A DNA stretch of 64,000 bases from Colocasia esculenta (taxonomy: Eukaryota; Streptophyta; Magnoliopsida; Alismatales; Araceae): assembly GCA_014218235.1 (NCBI GenBank), contig CM024757.1, positions 145,961,371-146,025,370 of the forward strand, written 5' to 3'. A program made the position numbers and the translations under genes. Positions within the stretch are counted from its first letter, which is position 1; every line of letters begins with the position of its first letter. Shown in pieces: positions 38,912 through 54,025 of the stretch. Below the pieces are notes generated by a model that saw nothing but the letters and a program-made list of their open reading frames with translations, did no database searches and had not been told where the DNA came from.

Positions 38912-40670
38912 TGTTGACTTCTTTATCTTCATGACTATATATTTTGGTGATAACAAAACTTATTAGAATAATTCTACATTTCTGAATATTTAATGTGTTC
39001 TACCTTAATATCATTTTGGTTAATTATGTCAATAGGAAACTCAAAAGAAATAAATAATACTTCAAAATCACCATTGTAAGTATTCCAATAATTTCTAAGT
39101 CCATTAGCTGGTCTTACTCTGACTTCCAAGAAGTTGAAGTATTATATCGATTGCTGAAGTTTTACATCGATTGTTGAAGTTTTATATCAACTGTTGGTCT
39201 TATTTAGACTTCCAAGAAGTCGAAGTTTTATATTGATTGTTGAACATTTTATTGGTCTTACTCCGACTTCCAAGAAGTCAAAGTTTTATATATATTGTTG
39301 AACATTTTATCGATTGTTGGTCTCACTCCGACTCTTAAGAAGTCGAAGTGTGATATCGATTGATGACCAAACCGAACCCACTCCGACTCTTAAGAAGTCC
39401 AAGTGTGATATTGATTGATGACCATTTCCATCATCGATTGTCTTGTGGTTTATCGATTGCTGTATCGATTGATGACCTTACTCCGACTTCTCTACCGTCG
39501 AAGTTTCATATTGATTATCTTACTCTTGAACATCGATTGGAGTCATATTTTATATTGCTATTTCAGATATATTATTTTCACACCTTGATAATTATCTATG
39601 CAATAATCATAATGATTGATGTTGTAATTAATTATATTGACTGCCCTTATGATTATTTTTTGTTACGAATAAATCTTGGCGTGCACTATCTTTCAAACTA
39701 CATTTAAAGATATGAAATTCAAATTTCCCGTCGTTTATTAAATATTTCACGTACACATTCAAAGATGTCTTTGTCATGATAAGTCTTCTAATACTTTATG
39801 TGTGAACAGAAAGGAACATATCTTTCTTGGAAACACATCTTCTCATGTAAGTATTCTAAGATATCTGTCTATGGCGTGGTTAGTCACGGGACATAGCTCA
39901 TTTGCAGAAAAGTGCTTTACGGTTTTCCATTTTTATAACAAGTCTTCTTATACTTTATATGGTGACAAAATAGATATATCTATTTCTGTATAACATCTAT
40001 CTTGCATTTAAAGTCTACAGGTTCACTTCTCTCATAGTCAACATCTTGGACCTACTGCTGGTATCCTTGGAAGTGCACACCAGCTGGAACATCTTCCTCC
40101 ATTCCAAGTAGCCAGTAGGCACAAGAAGAAAGCCGTTAGACTCAAGAGAAAGAGAGCTAAAGAAGAAGAGAGCTAAGAAACTCCAACGACCATTTTGTCA
40201 ATGGATCTCTTCAAGCTGCTTCATATAAGGGAGAAGCAAAAGCAGAAGGAAAATAGAGAAAAACCTGAATTCAAGGAGTGTACAACCAGTGAGCATCCAA
40301 TTCCATACACACTTAAAGTAAGAAAGGAAGAGCTCGAGCCCATTTAAGCAGAAGCATTCAAGCTGTCTTCCTTCTTCCTCATTCTCTCTCTGTGTGTCTT
40401 TGTGTATTTGAGAGAGAGAGAGAGCTGAGGGTTTAGCCCTTGTATACTCTTTCCTTCTTAGGTTCAGTCTCAGATCAAGCATTTCATTGTTTATCTTGAG
40501 CTTGATCTAGGAGCTTTATGTCTTAGCTTCTGTGTTCAGAAGTGTTCCTCTTCAGTTGGAAGAGAAAGCTTGCTGTGAAAGCGTTCCCTTTGTGTTAAGG
40601 GAAGAATCGCACTGGTTTGTACCAGAAGGTTGGCTTCTTGACCTATAAGAGAAGTGGGCTGCCTTCTTAC
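38912..40670 (+). mobile_element. 3' LTR of element B, interrupted
   Basis: Opens TGTTGACTTC and matches 34651-36345 through GCCTTCTTA, then stops abruptly at 40670, where an unrelated TGTAGACACCC begins. About 0.4 kb of LTR is missing. Confidence 0.88.
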
Positions 40671-40987
40671 TGTAGACACCCGATTCCGACTTATGAGTTG
40701 GACCACGTTTCTTGTTATCTTAGTGAGCCCGTAGTTGGTCACTCACCTTGAGCCCACCATTAGCCTTGCTTTAAGCCCATTAACAACCCAATTTCCATGA
40801 ATATCTTGTCCATTTTCTCTTAAGAGAGCCCATGAGCCTTAATTATTCATTATTCCCCAATATGATTAGTTAAATATTTGAGAATAATCGATTTTTCTTA
40901 ACACAACGTATCGTGGCGCCGCGTTCATTGTCGCGCCCCGTTTGGTTGTCGCGATAGCCCATGCATATCCATGCACGTGGCTTCAGA
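40671..40987 (+). mobile_element. Start of another LTR element inserted in element B, runs into gap
   Basis: TGTAGACACCCGATTCCGAC begins exactly where element B LTR similarity ends, which suggests a nested LTR starting with TG. The last 90 bases are CpG-rich with GTCGCG words, like part of the TR-GAG LTR. The other end is beyond the N gap, so neither target duplication nor family can be checked. Confidence 0.45.
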
Positions 40988-41087
40988 NNNNNNNNNNNNN
41001 NNNNNNNNNNNNNNNNNNNNNNNNNNNNNNNNNNNNNNNNNNNNNNNNNNNNNNNNNNNNNNNNNNNNNNNNNNNNNNNNNNNNNNN
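40988..41087. other. Assembly gap of exactly 100 N
   Basis: One hundred consecutive N. This round number is commonly used by scaffolding tools for a gap of unknown size. The inverted-repeat arm starts at the first base after it. Confidence 0.97.
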
Positions 41088-41364
41088 TAATCGATATACC
41101 CTTCTTCAGTAATCGAAAGAGTCACGTATTTCTATTCTCTAATTGATATGACTCGTTTAGCTTCTTGCGATTAATTCCTTATAAGAAGAGGACCTTCTCT
41201 CTCTCACCAATCCCTAACTTTGTTTTACGCCTCTTATCCTTTGAGCAATCTCAGAACCCTTGTTTGAAGCCTCCTTTCCCTCTCGCACTCCTGTGCGATT
41301 TCTTGCTCCTAATCAGAACAGGAAGTTGAGGGTTTTTTATCCTTGGGTCTATACGATCCCAAAA

Positions 41365-42841
41365 ATGTCTTTTTCTCTCGTTCTCATGGCCTTTTCTAGT
41401 GGTTCAAGTAGATCTAGGGCATTTCTCCAAGGAGTCCTTCACCGTAGTTCAATATCAGAAGATTCAATCATTAAAAATCAAGGTATGTGGCAATAAAGGA
41501 GTGGATTTGTTAGACCTCAGCAAGAAGAGCATGGAAAAGTTGGTAAATACTATAGAGAAGATGGAGTGGAGTTGCTTGTGCACTGTCTCCGAGTCCTCCT
41601 ACCCAGAAATGGTGAAGGCTTTTTATGTGTGTCTCCAACCATAAGAGGAAAACAAGTTGTCCTCATTTGTCAAAGGTACACTTATTGAAATCACCCCACA
41701 GTTGTTGGCAACTTTATTTGGGTGTTCTACTCAGGGACATACGTACATGGACACAGTCGATATCAATGTGAAAGGTCTAGGGATTATTGGACCTAGATAT
41801 CATCTAAAAGATAGTTTTCTTGACATCAATCAACTATCTGCTCACAACCAACTTCTGCACTTAATAGTCAGTCAGATATTGGTGCCTAAAGGAGCTTGTT
41901 TCTTCACTTGAACTCAAGGGGACACAGACCTAATGTTCTGGGTAGTACAAGGCCAGAAAGTGAAGATGGCCTATATCATGATTGAAAAGATAAAAGTTGC
42001 AGCCCTTCAAGTCCAGAACTCAATGAGTAGCACTGCAGTTCAGTTACCTAACTCCCATTTCCTTACAGTGATTTTTAGGTATTTTGAAATTGATGCGGCC
42101 GAGGAATTGGAGAAGAAGATGAGGAGACTTATTAGCACCACTAATCTCAAGAAAAGTGGTTTGTACTCAGTGATGGCGTATGGGTAAAAGACTCTGCTCC
42201 AGAAGGTGAACCAATCATTGTGGCACCAAAAGAAGCAGCAGATGAGGAGCAAGCTCCCATAATTCCACCAGAAGTACCAAGTGTATCAGAAGAAAGAAGA
42301 GAAGCACTTGAGGTTGATACAATTGAATAAAATGACATAGAAGGTAGTATGGACACAAGTGTACAGATTGAGGAAGAATTAGTTATCCAGATGAGCATAT
42401 TGGTTAGTCTAAGTCCCTGCAGCTCCATCTCCTAGGACAATTGTCCAAACTATACTAGAGAAGCTAATAGAAAACATCAATATGGATCTTAATAAGTCAA
42501 CAGAGCAGATTGTAAGGCACAAGAACATCCAAATGAAATGGTAGCAAATAAGGGGAAGCATTTGCCAGATTCTCAAATTGAGAAAGGTAAGGACTCATTA
42601 GCTCAGGGGGAGTCACATGAACCTGCTACTACAGATGTACCTATTGAAGGAATGGCAGAAGAAGAGCATGAAGAATAAGAGGAACTTCCACACCAAACTA
42701 ATAAGTCTCCTTTGCAGCACTTTGAAGAAACAGAGAGGTCAAAACTGCATTCACATATGAAAGTAGTGATGGAAAGGATGGATAATCAGCAAGCACATAT
42801 TACAGATGTCAATGATGAATTGCAATTGGTCCATAAGGAGG
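41365..42841 (+). pseudogene. N-terminal part of element A third ORF (plant transposon protein domain), right copy
   Basis: Mirror of 15058-16560. It starts MSFSLV at 41365. A one-base difference in this copy puts the first 40 codons out of frame with 41399-41644, whereas the left copy reads through. The open pieces 41399-41644, 41657-41911 and 41933-42187 are split by the same stops as in the left arm. The rest, to 42841, is acidic and ends with a coiled-coil-like segment (ERMDNQQAHITDVNDELQLV) where the Athila-like element enters. Confidence 0.65.
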
Positions 42842-42843
42842 TA

Positions 42844-44524
<1,681 letters not shown>

Positions 44525-44529
44525 ATTTT

Positions 44530-44549
44530 TGGCACTGTTGTCGGGGATG
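44530..44549 (+). other. Primer binding site of Athila-like element, right copy
   Basis: TTGGCACTGTTGTCGGGGAT, a decayed Athila/Tat-type site five bases past the LTR end. Same sequence as in the left arm. Confidence 0.85.
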
Positions 44550-45580
44550 TTTTTGGCTAATTTTAAGTCAATATTTTGCTCTCTGTGTGTAGATAAGTTC
44601 TAAGATTTTTTGTGATTTTTTTTGTACAAGAATGAAAAGAAGAAACCCTAATAAGAAAAGGGGACAAAACATCTTGAAAATATGAATTCAGGAGAAATGC
44701 TGGTATTCAAATTTTTGTGTGCAAGTTTTTTTCTATTTTCATTAAAAATAAAAATGTTGGTATTCAAATTTTAATTCTTTTTCAAAGTTAAATAGTCACA
44801 TTTAGTAATTGTTTTTGAATTCTTAGTTAGTTAGGTTCATTAATTAAAAGAAAATAAAATTTTTTCAGAAATCTGAAAACCATAAAAAGAATCTTCATTC
44901 CAAGATTAGAAACCACACTTCCATGTTTAGGTCATACATCATGTAATTCATTTTTTTTATTTTGAGTCATTTTATTTTATTTTGTTGAAAAGTGCGAGGA
45001 ATGAGGTACATTTTTCTAATTTTGCCAAGATCATGATCATGCATATATATTTTTTTTGCAAAAAGAATCACTTTTTTGTACATTGGTTGTGCACTTCATC
45101 TGAAAAACATCTTAAGAGCAAGCCCATTAACCAAATAAGATGGGGATTTCATCACCTTTCCTTGGCCCAAAAAGAACCCCCTTGCACTCGCATAACCCAA
45201 GCCCAATGAAAGCTAGTAGACATTGGCCCTAGGGGTTCACACTGTAGCTTAGGCTCATTTAGGCCCATTAACGGATTCTAGAAACTAGTGTCTAAGGCTA
45301 GAGGTTAATAGGCAAATACCTAAGTGGGCTTTGTAGTTCTCTAATTAGGTCCCTCCAAGAGCAAAGGAAGCCTCCTACAACCCCACCTCTTACCTAGCTA
45401 GTAGACATATCTATAGGTGTATCTAAGTTGGGCCAGGGCACTTTGTGAGAAATCCAACTTTAAGGTATAAGATAGCCAAAAGTTTCATAGGTTAATCTTG
45501 TTGACAGCTTGTGTGAAAAGTAAAAAAATAAACAAAATAAAATTCCAAATTTCTTTTAAACAAGGGGAACTAATTAGTAC

Positions 45581-46807
45581 ATGAGTGGTAGGAGAGCTCT
45601 ATTACCTGACTTAATTGAGCCAATTTCTGAGATTGAGAGAATGCTCCACAATCAAGCCTACAACCAGGCCAAACAACAACCCATGGCCGAAAATCATGAT
45701 GAACAACTAAAGTAGATGAAGGAGTATTTTATTTCTTCTGACTATCAAACTTCTACATGCATCCAACTGCCCAACATCCCCGCTTCCCATTATGAAATCA
45801 AGCCTAGCACCATTCAAATGCTCCGTTCTTTCTATGGGAATACAAATGAAGATCCATATAAGCACTTTGATGAGTTCTTTGAAATTTGTTTCACTATGAA
45901 AATTTAAAATTTCACTCAATATGCCCTTCGCTTAACCCTATTCCCTTTCTCTCTTAAGGACAAAACCAAATATTGGCTTGATATAATAAAGAAGTCCATT
46001 AGGACTTGGGCAGAAATGCAACAAGAATTTTTGAAGAAATTCCATCCTATAGGGAGTACTAACATAATGAGGTGGGCCATAACTGAGTTTTCACAATTAC
46101 CTGGGGATTAGATCCTTGAGTCTTGGGAGATTAAAAGAGCTCCTTAGGAAATGTCCACATCATGGATTGTCTAAGTGGAAGATTGTACAGACATTTTATG
46201 AAGGATTGGATGAACAATATAGACAGATGGTGGATGCATCTTGTGGGGGAGCATTCATGAGTAAAAGTGAGAACAAAGCTTATAATTTGTTTGAAATGTT
46301 AAGTGAAAATTCAATAAATCATGCCTCACTTTCATCTATGAGAGATCAGTGGGACCATCAAAACGAACTGAGTTATATGAAGTTAGGAATCAGGGTGAAC
46401 TTGACCCTAGGATGGAGATTAATGCAATATCCCACAAATTTAATAAAGTGGACCTCTTGGCCCAACAAATGAGCAAAATGGATCTTATGGCCCAGAAGTT
46501 AGACCAAGTTCTAGCTCTCAACAACAAAGCACCTATTGCTCATTCACCATCAAGACCATATTTGGACCCTTCTCCATCTCTTCAAGAGATTTGTAGTCTT
46601 TGTGCAACCCCAACTCACCATGTTAATAAGTGTCCTACTACAGCTTTACTTCCACCCTTCGTGTCCAAGCAGCCCAGGGATACTCTAGGCCCAATTATGA
46701 TCCATATTCCAACACCTACAACCCAGGCTGGAGAAATCATCACAATTTCTCATAGAAATCCCAATAGACCCAAGCTCCAATTCACCAACTCAAAACTTTC
46801 GAAGTAG
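45581..46807 (+). pseudogene. Gag of Athila-like gypsy element, right copy (broken)
   Basis: Mirror of 11101-12320. It starts at 45581. Stops after about 44 and 108 codons and a frameshift near 46350 divide it. The 46116-46472 piece holds the RKCPHHGLSKW and FYEGL blocks. The 46349-46807 piece holds the CX2CX4HX4C knuckle and a longer C-terminus than the left copy, because one extra C keeps the frame open. There is no pol; the 3' LTR follows at 47117. About 0.3 kb between gag and LTR shows only glutamine- and leucine-rich broken coding sequence. Confidence 0.85.
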
Positions 46808-47116
46808 GGCTAAAAAAAAATCATTTTCAAAACCAAGCCTTCAATAAAGGTCAACCTACCAAACCCAATTCTCTTATTTTTCAGCCCAACAATGATTAAC
46901 CCATGCATCCTCAGCCTCATATCAATTTTCACCTGCTCCTCCATCCAACCAAAATGATGATAAATTCAACTTGTTGCAACTACTCCTCATCAACCAGCAA
47001 CAACTCCTCGTAACACAGCAGCAATCCATTGCAAAATTGGAGCCCAACTTGGCCAAATAGCTGACACCACTATGAGGAGAGAAGTAGGCCCATTACCTAG
47101 TCAGCCTATTGATTTT

Positions 47117-48391
47117 AGATAATTATGCACTTTTATATTTTTTATAGGTAAAATTCAATCATTACACTCACAATTTTTTATGCAAAATAACATGAAATAA
47201 TTATAAATTCAATATCATCACATTTGTTATATCATTGGGTGTTAATGCATAAACACTTCATAAAATGGGCATATTATTTCTTATTGATATTGAAAGCATA
47301 TTTTTTGTGTATGCAGGACAAAGAGAGCCCCGTACTCCAATTGGACAAGTCACGTCATTTGCACCACAAAAATATTTTGTTAAATGAACCTTGCATAGAG
47401 GGTATTTTGGACATTCTCTTTCATAAGGAGCAAACCCTGGGGCGCCCCCACCTCTCTTCCCTCTCTCCCAACCGCCACCCCCCATCTTGGAGTCAAAAAT
47501 AGAGAGAGAAAATTCAAATTTAAGAGAGAATAAAGAGAGATTCGGTGGCAACCTAAAATCTCTCTATCATTCCTAAAATCTCTCTCTCCTCAAAATCTCT
47601 CAATCACATGCCATCATCCCTCTCTCTCCCTATTTCTTCTCTAATGGATCAGACCATATATGGGATCCACTCTCTGGCCGACCCCATATCCACATCTCCC
47701 TCTCTCACTTGCGCACACCTCCCCTCTCTATCCTTTTCTAGGTAGCACCCCTCCCTTCTCCATCTCTAGTTCATCTTCTTCATCCTCTCCACGTATCTCT
47801 TTCTCTCTATCTATCTACACACACCCCTACCTCCACCACCACCATCTCTTTCTCATCTCCAATCCCTACAACCCATCTCCCCGTCTCCATCTTCATCGCC
47901 TACTTCTTGTTGAGGTGTTGTACCTGCTACGATCTGTTGTGACCTACTGCACCGCCTGTGGATTCGAGTGCTGCCATGCCTCATCCACAAAGTTTCTAAG
48001 GTCTCCATCATCTTTGGGCTTTCTCTACTTGCTTGGGACTATGGAGACATCATGGCATCATCTCCTGCTACTCTTGCAATGAGCTTGATTTAGTTTATTT
48101 ACTGCTATTGTTGTTCTGTTTATGCATACAGAAATGCTGTGAGTTGTACTAATTGATTTTCAATCTAATATTAGTGCAAAAATCATGTTTTTCCTTTTAA
48201 TCTCTCCTTTATCAAGTCTACTTTTTTTAGAAGTGGTTTGATTCATTTTCATTTTTATTTGATTATGTTAATAAATAGTTTGTGTTAGTCTATCTTTATA
48301 GGTCTGAATCTATGCAGTGGTCAGTGAGTCCATTATTTCATATGTTAATCGGTGTCCAAATCAAGTCAAATTTAGTTCGTTTTCTTCTTAG
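47117..48391 (+). mobile_element. 3' LTR of Athila-like element, truncated, right copy
   Basis: Mirror of 9522-10794. It ends after TTTCTTCTTAG at 48391, about 0.3 kb short of the 5' LTR. No clear polypurine tract precedes it (CCTATTGATTTTA instead). Confidence 0.8.
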
Positions 48392-48864
48392 TGATTCTTT
48401 AGAAGTAGTCCTCCATTCTGGAACCTAAAGGCAAAACAGTATAACAGGATGCTTCTGTGCCAGAGCAGTCTGAGAATCCTCATCAAATGAGTGTAGATCA
48501 AACACTCATGATAGAACCAACTGAAGGACCCTCTACTGCTCCTCCTGCTCCAAAAAGGTATAAGAATAGAGCCTACAAACTTGCCAAATCACCACTTCCA
48601 TACACTCCCAGCACTCCTACCCCTCCTTTAGCCTCTCAACCTCACACACTAAAGCCACCATCTCAAGATCCACCATCAATCTCTATTGATCTAGCCTATA
48701 TATCAGTAGCCACTCCCATTACACCAACCACACAGCCTCCACCAACTCTTATGCCTCCACCTCTGTAGGACCATCAACCTCACACTCAACCCTAAAATCC
48801 CCCTACTCAATCCTCCCATGCCTCCATCTGAAATGACCATCACCTCTCTTCCAACTTATCCTCC
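48392..48864 (+). pseudogene. Middle part of element A third ORF, proline/threonine-rich, right copy
   Basis: Open stretch 48457-48768 (MPEQSENPHQ ... TQPPPT), then a frame broken by small indels. It is interrupted at 48869 by TR-GAG and resumes at 58218. Proline, serine and threonine dominate. No known domain seen. Confidence 0.6.
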
Positions 48865-48869
48865 TTCCA
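48865..48869. repeat. Target-site duplication of TR-GAG (5' side)
   Basis: ttcca immediately before the LTR start TGTAGT; repeated at 58218-58222 immediately after the other LTR. Confidence 0.93.
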
Positions 48870-51800
48870 TGTAGTACCCCGTAAATTTTAATTACACACA
48901 AAATTCAAATAAATAGAAATAAATAATTTCTATAATATCAGATTATTTAAAACATACGTACCGCTATCGTATGTGCTAAAACACATCGGAAAATTCTGTA
49001 AAAATTATAAATCGACTCCAAACATTATTACTAAATGTTTCACAAAGAAATTGCACCAAGAAAAATCGGATTAGCCATGTTTAAAGTGTTTCACGACTTA
49101 TTATCGTAATTCATCAATAAGTCAAAAAATCAGTATCACACATACTTGGATGAGTCAGAAAATTAAATAAAAATTATATGCGGACTTCAAATAATATCAT
49201 ATAATGACCATCAAGAAATTTGGGTCAATAAAAATCATTTGGGCTAGGTTTAAGAGTTATTGTGACCGGTTATCCAAATTAGGAAACAAGTCGGAAAATC
49301 GTTAACACGAAAATACGACGCAACCAAAAATTAAATAAAAATGTTGGAGTGACTTTCAACATTATATATTAATGACCCATATCATAATTGGGCCAATGGA
49401 CCACATATGGCCCAAAAATCAAATGAAGCTAGAAAATACATGGAAATTCGTAACCATAAATAGGCTGAAATTAGAAAGAGGCAATTAGAGTTGAATTGGG
49501 ATGAGAACATGCATTCTTGGCAACCCAATTCATGCTTAACTATGGGGGGAGGTTTCCTAAAGCCTCACACACTCTAATGGAGTAAGAAATCCTCAGAATA
49601 TGAAACTAATATGTCAAAACCGCAACTCTTCTTTCCTTGTCACAATAGGACTCCTAAAACCCATAGATGCTTAAATACTCTCCATCAAACCCTTGGGGAT
49701 GAGTTTACATCTTGTGAGTTCTTGGCGGCTGGGGAGCAGGAGATCATCCACACCAAGCCGTTCTTCTTCCCCATTGCGTCTGCTACGACCTGCACATATA
49801 GTCATCTTGGAATCGACCAAAGGTGAGTCAAACCATAAACAAACCTTGCAAGGCTTATACCCCTGGAAAGAGGGTCAAGTCTACGTTCTAACCCAAGTGG
49901 AATGTCCAAATTCCATGCAGTATACACGGAGTATTAAGCATTCTTCAAAAAGTGGTCTGAACACAGGTTTTCTGGAAAAATGGGACTTCTTCAACCCATA
50001 AGGTAGGTTTTCTCAGGCCAAACCTTAACATATCCTATACCAATGTGTATAGCATCAAGTTAACTTTCATTTCCCACTGGTTTCATCTAATTCCAATAAG
50101 TAGATTTTGAACTATAAGTGTTTTCCCCAAGTCGCGCACTGTCAGGGCTTTTCCCATTCTTTATATGTTGCATGCGATTGAGACAGAATTAGAGCAAACC
50201 TAAAACATGAAAGTTTTTCTACTAGTTGTCCTTGTCATGTTTTGTGTTGAATGTTTTGTCTAAATCTCATTAATTAGAGAGTTATAAGTGTGGTAAGAGG
50301 GTCACTGCATGACACTGTGTTTTCGGATTGCACTTAGCTTTTACGTTGTGTTCAATTATCATGCATCTTGAGGTCGTTTAAAATTATTTAAAAATCATAG
50401 TCTGCATCTATTCCATGTTCCCAACAACTTTCATGATGAGACTTTTGTCCTAAAAGTCTTAATTATTTCGGCATCATACCTTGCAAAGTAAATCTTGCAT
50501 TTGATTGTCCTCAGTCTTCTATACCTCATGTTAGACTTGATTAAAGCCTATCGAAACCATCAGTGTTTTCCAATTCCGATTTACTGGAAGCACCCTTGCA
50601 TGTCTAGGTTGGTTTAAAATTGGTTTCGTGATTTTTCATGTATTATACAATTTGTTCTCTATTTTCAAAGCCCCCTGTGTCAATATAAGGCAATCATGGA
50701 CTGCAATCCAAGAACATGTCTTTTCTCTATCGGATTTAGGCGCAGACCCTGTGAACGCGACGGCCCGATAGGCCACGTTCTGAGGTCTTGTCGCGACAGC
50801 AAACCCATCGCGTTATGAATGCGACGAGCACGCCGTCGCTATCTCTCTGCCTGATCTGACTGCCTTGTCGCGTTCTGTACATACCCTTGTCGCGTTCTGT
50901 CCCGACCCCGTCGCGACCCTTATTGGGGTGCGTAGCGTTCTCAGAATTTTGCATGAAACCCCACTTGTTTCTTTTGAAAAACTTACCGCTATACCCGAGG
51001 TCGGTTTAATATGGTATTTAATGTGCAATTGCATGTCTTGGGTCTGGTCATTACATGATCGTTGTAAAATGGCTTAAAAGTGATTAACCTATTTAAAAAC
51101 TATAATTACATGAACAGTATTCTAATTATTCTCTTAATGATGTGATCATTCATGAAACTTGTGATTCGCTCTTGTTACTGTTCTAGCTTGATTAAAATGA
51201 TAATTATTATCTTAAAATCGTGCAAACCCATGTGTAGTTAAATGCATTGTTCATTGCATGCCATCATGTTAAGTGCTTTCCGCGAGTTTGAAACCGATGG
51301 TTTGTGAATTGACACGCGTACATCACTACACACTTGCACTACTAGGCAGCCCTTTCTTGGGGATTTGGAAAATCTCTACCGGTCATTCTGAATCAGTAGA
51401 CTAGTGATTTTTTTCTCCAAGGCCTCCGTAAATCAACTCTGACCATGGATTCCCACATGGCCGAGAAGTTGGTTATACCATTGAAGTTCCCTGGAGATAG
51501 CATGCACTTCCTTTCTCTTCTTGTTCTCGTGAGTGTGATTTACAATCTAGGCTAAATCCATTAATGTAAAGATTGAACTAAATTATAAATCGTACCGTTA
51601 TGCTGCCGAATTTATCTCTTGACCATTGTTATTATGAAATCATGTTCAATTACTTATTACTAGTTCTCATCATCATCATGAACATGACATTACACATGCT
51701 TACATCTTGAAACTCTCATTGGCCATTATTAATGACTGTGTGTATCTACATTTAAAATTTAAGTGAGATGTTGACCGGGCACGACGAGTGTCTAAGGGCT

Positions 51801-52732
51801 CCAGTCTAGCCCCAATGACGGAGAGTCATAAATATACTGTTAACCATGGGGTATAATGATTACTGGCGTTGCATCTGCACTGGAAGTCGTGCATGCGTGT
51901 TGAATGATAGATATAATAACCACATACACGTGTCCTGGTGTACATTCTTGATGGATCTTTTCTTGGTGTACATTAGTGTCTACGTGCCTGATTAATGTTA
52001 CATGATCGTGCTCGTGCGTTCTTGCTTGCTTGCGTGATATGGTCATCTTGCATTTATTGCAATTAGTGATATCTTGCGTTCTTGAAAGCTATTGACATCA
52101 AGTGAAATCTTGCATGCTCGTACAAAGTGATCTATTGCTAGTTCTTCTCGTTATATCGTTCTAGATCTTGTTCTATCATGATCTCTCTTTCTAGTTGTTT
52201 CATATATCATGTTTTAATGAGTTTTATTCGTACATGCATATCATGACATTCGTCGTGCCTACCTAGTTCTAAATTGCTAATCACTTATATCATTGCCCGC
52301 ACATTGAGATATAAATCCTACTGGGTTAGTTTGCTCATCCCCTACTTTTACCCAATCTAGGTGACTATGAAGTACGAGAAGAGGAGCAAGTCGAGGATGT
52401 GAATGCGTCCGAGTGAAGAGCGTTCCAACTATGAGTCTAGTTATAGTAGTTTGCTTTGAGTGTTAGATTCGTGTAGTAGGAAGTGAGGAATAAATGTACT
52501 TTTCCTTTTTATGAGTCTTAGTCATGTAATAGTTTCCATTTGGAATACAATGAGTTGAGATTTGAATACAATATTAGTTGAGTTCATTATTTGGGCCCTA
52601 TTATGATGTATGTTGTTATACATTTAGTGCGTGCTAGCTAGAGGCTTATTTGCCGACTGTTCACGTCTCGAAATATCGACTCGAATTATTCCGCATTATT
52701 AATATCCGCTGCGTATTTCTCGGGACGTGACA
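48870..52732 (+). mobile_element. 5' LTR of TR-GAG element, right copy
   Basis: 3863 bp from TGTAGTACCCCG to CGGGACGTGACA. It pairs with 54339-58217. It lacks a 15-base piece present in the other LTR (the CWGHVEV-encoding part of the small frame at 49611-49826). It is richer in GTCGCG words near 50750-50940 than the 3' LTR. Confidence 0.94.
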
Positions 52733-52748
52733 GTTTAGAGGAGTTTAG

Positions 52749-52761
52749 TAGTATCAGAGCC
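52749..52761 (+). other. Primer binding site of TR-GAG element, right copy
   Basis: TAGTATCAGAGCC, one mismatch from the initiator tRNA-Met site, 16 bases after the LTR end because of a short duplication (AGTTTAGAGG-AGTTTAG). Confidence 0.75.
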
Positions 52762-52980
52762 TAGGAAATCCAAATAGGATATATGTCTCAGGAATAAGAG
52801 ATACCTATGGAACCTAGGTCATAGAAATTAAATATAGTACCTGGTGAGAATGGGTAGAGACTGGGAATATGATAGAATGAACAAAACACTCATACCCATT
52901 GACTCTATAATGTATCTAGAGACATTAATTGGTTTCCATCCTTTCCTCAGGAACCTTCATAACTCTCTCACTCAACCGCA

Positions 52981-54025
52981 ATGGCTCGCAACCAATGGCA
53001 AGCTATGCAAGACATTGTGGCTGGTCTGACCCATGCATTACAAAATGTAGTTCAGGTTGGAAATCAAGCTGCAACTGCTAGGACACAGAGCTGGTGATCT
53101 ACACCACAATTTTAGGAGTTTGAACCCTCCTCGTTTCTCTGGATCACCTGACCCATACGAGGCAGAGAATTGGCAAGAGGAAATAGAAAGAATTTTTCAG
53201 GTAATGTAATGCACCAATAGGGAGAAAGTGGTATTGGCCACTTTTCAATTTACCAAGGATGCCCGAGCATGGTGGAAGGCCACATCGGCCCATCTGCCTA
53301 ATATAGCTGAACTGGAATGGGCAAGTTTCCTGGAGATGTTCCGAGGAAAGTACTTCTCGGAGAGGGTCAAGGAGAAGAAGGCAGCGGAGTTTGCCGCACT
53401 AAAACAGAAAGGGATGTTCGTGGCTGAGTATGAGGCTCAGTTCGCGCGTTTGGCTGTGTATGCCCCACATCTGGTGGGAACGGAAAGATTAAAGGCTAAC
53501 CGTTTCATGGATGGGCTCAGGCCCATGTTCATCGAGAAGCTCGGACCTCACAACATCCAAACCTACACTAAGATGGTTCAAAGAGCTCAGTTGGTAGAAG
53601 ACACTATGGCTAAGGTGGAAGGCATGAGGGGGAAGGACATCTCAAAGCCGACCTTTATAAAAAGGGGAGCAGTCGATACAACTGAAACTTTCCCCAACAA
53701 CAACAATAACAACAACTACAACAACAACAAAAGGCCAACCACTGGGAAGGACTATGGCGTGGAGAAAAAGATCAAAGTAGAAGAAACAAAGACGGTGGAA
53801 TATTGTAACTTTTGCAACAAGCCTGGGCACCAAGCGGACAAGTGCTGGAAGAAGGCCGGGGCTTGCTTGCGATGTAGGAGTCATGAACATCGTATACCGA
53901 ACTGTCCCATGCTAAAAGACCAAGCTGGAAGGAACCAAGGAGGGGTAAAGCGTCAAGGATGTGTGAATGCAATGACGCAAGCGGAGCTCCCGGAAGGAGG
54001 TATGATTATTAAACCCCTAGACTGA
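52981..54025 (+). pseudogene. Gag of TR-GAG gypsy element, right copy (broken)
   Basis: Mirror of 3885-4929. The start ATG is at 52981. A frameshift near 53095 and a TAA near 53208 (where CAA would continue QVM.CTNREK) break it; both are shared by the left arm. 53228-54025 is open for 265 codons with the gag domain, the N-rich linker and two CCHC knuckles. The internal region totals only 1606 bases, so this is a non-autonomous element needing pol from a relative. Confidence 0.92.
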
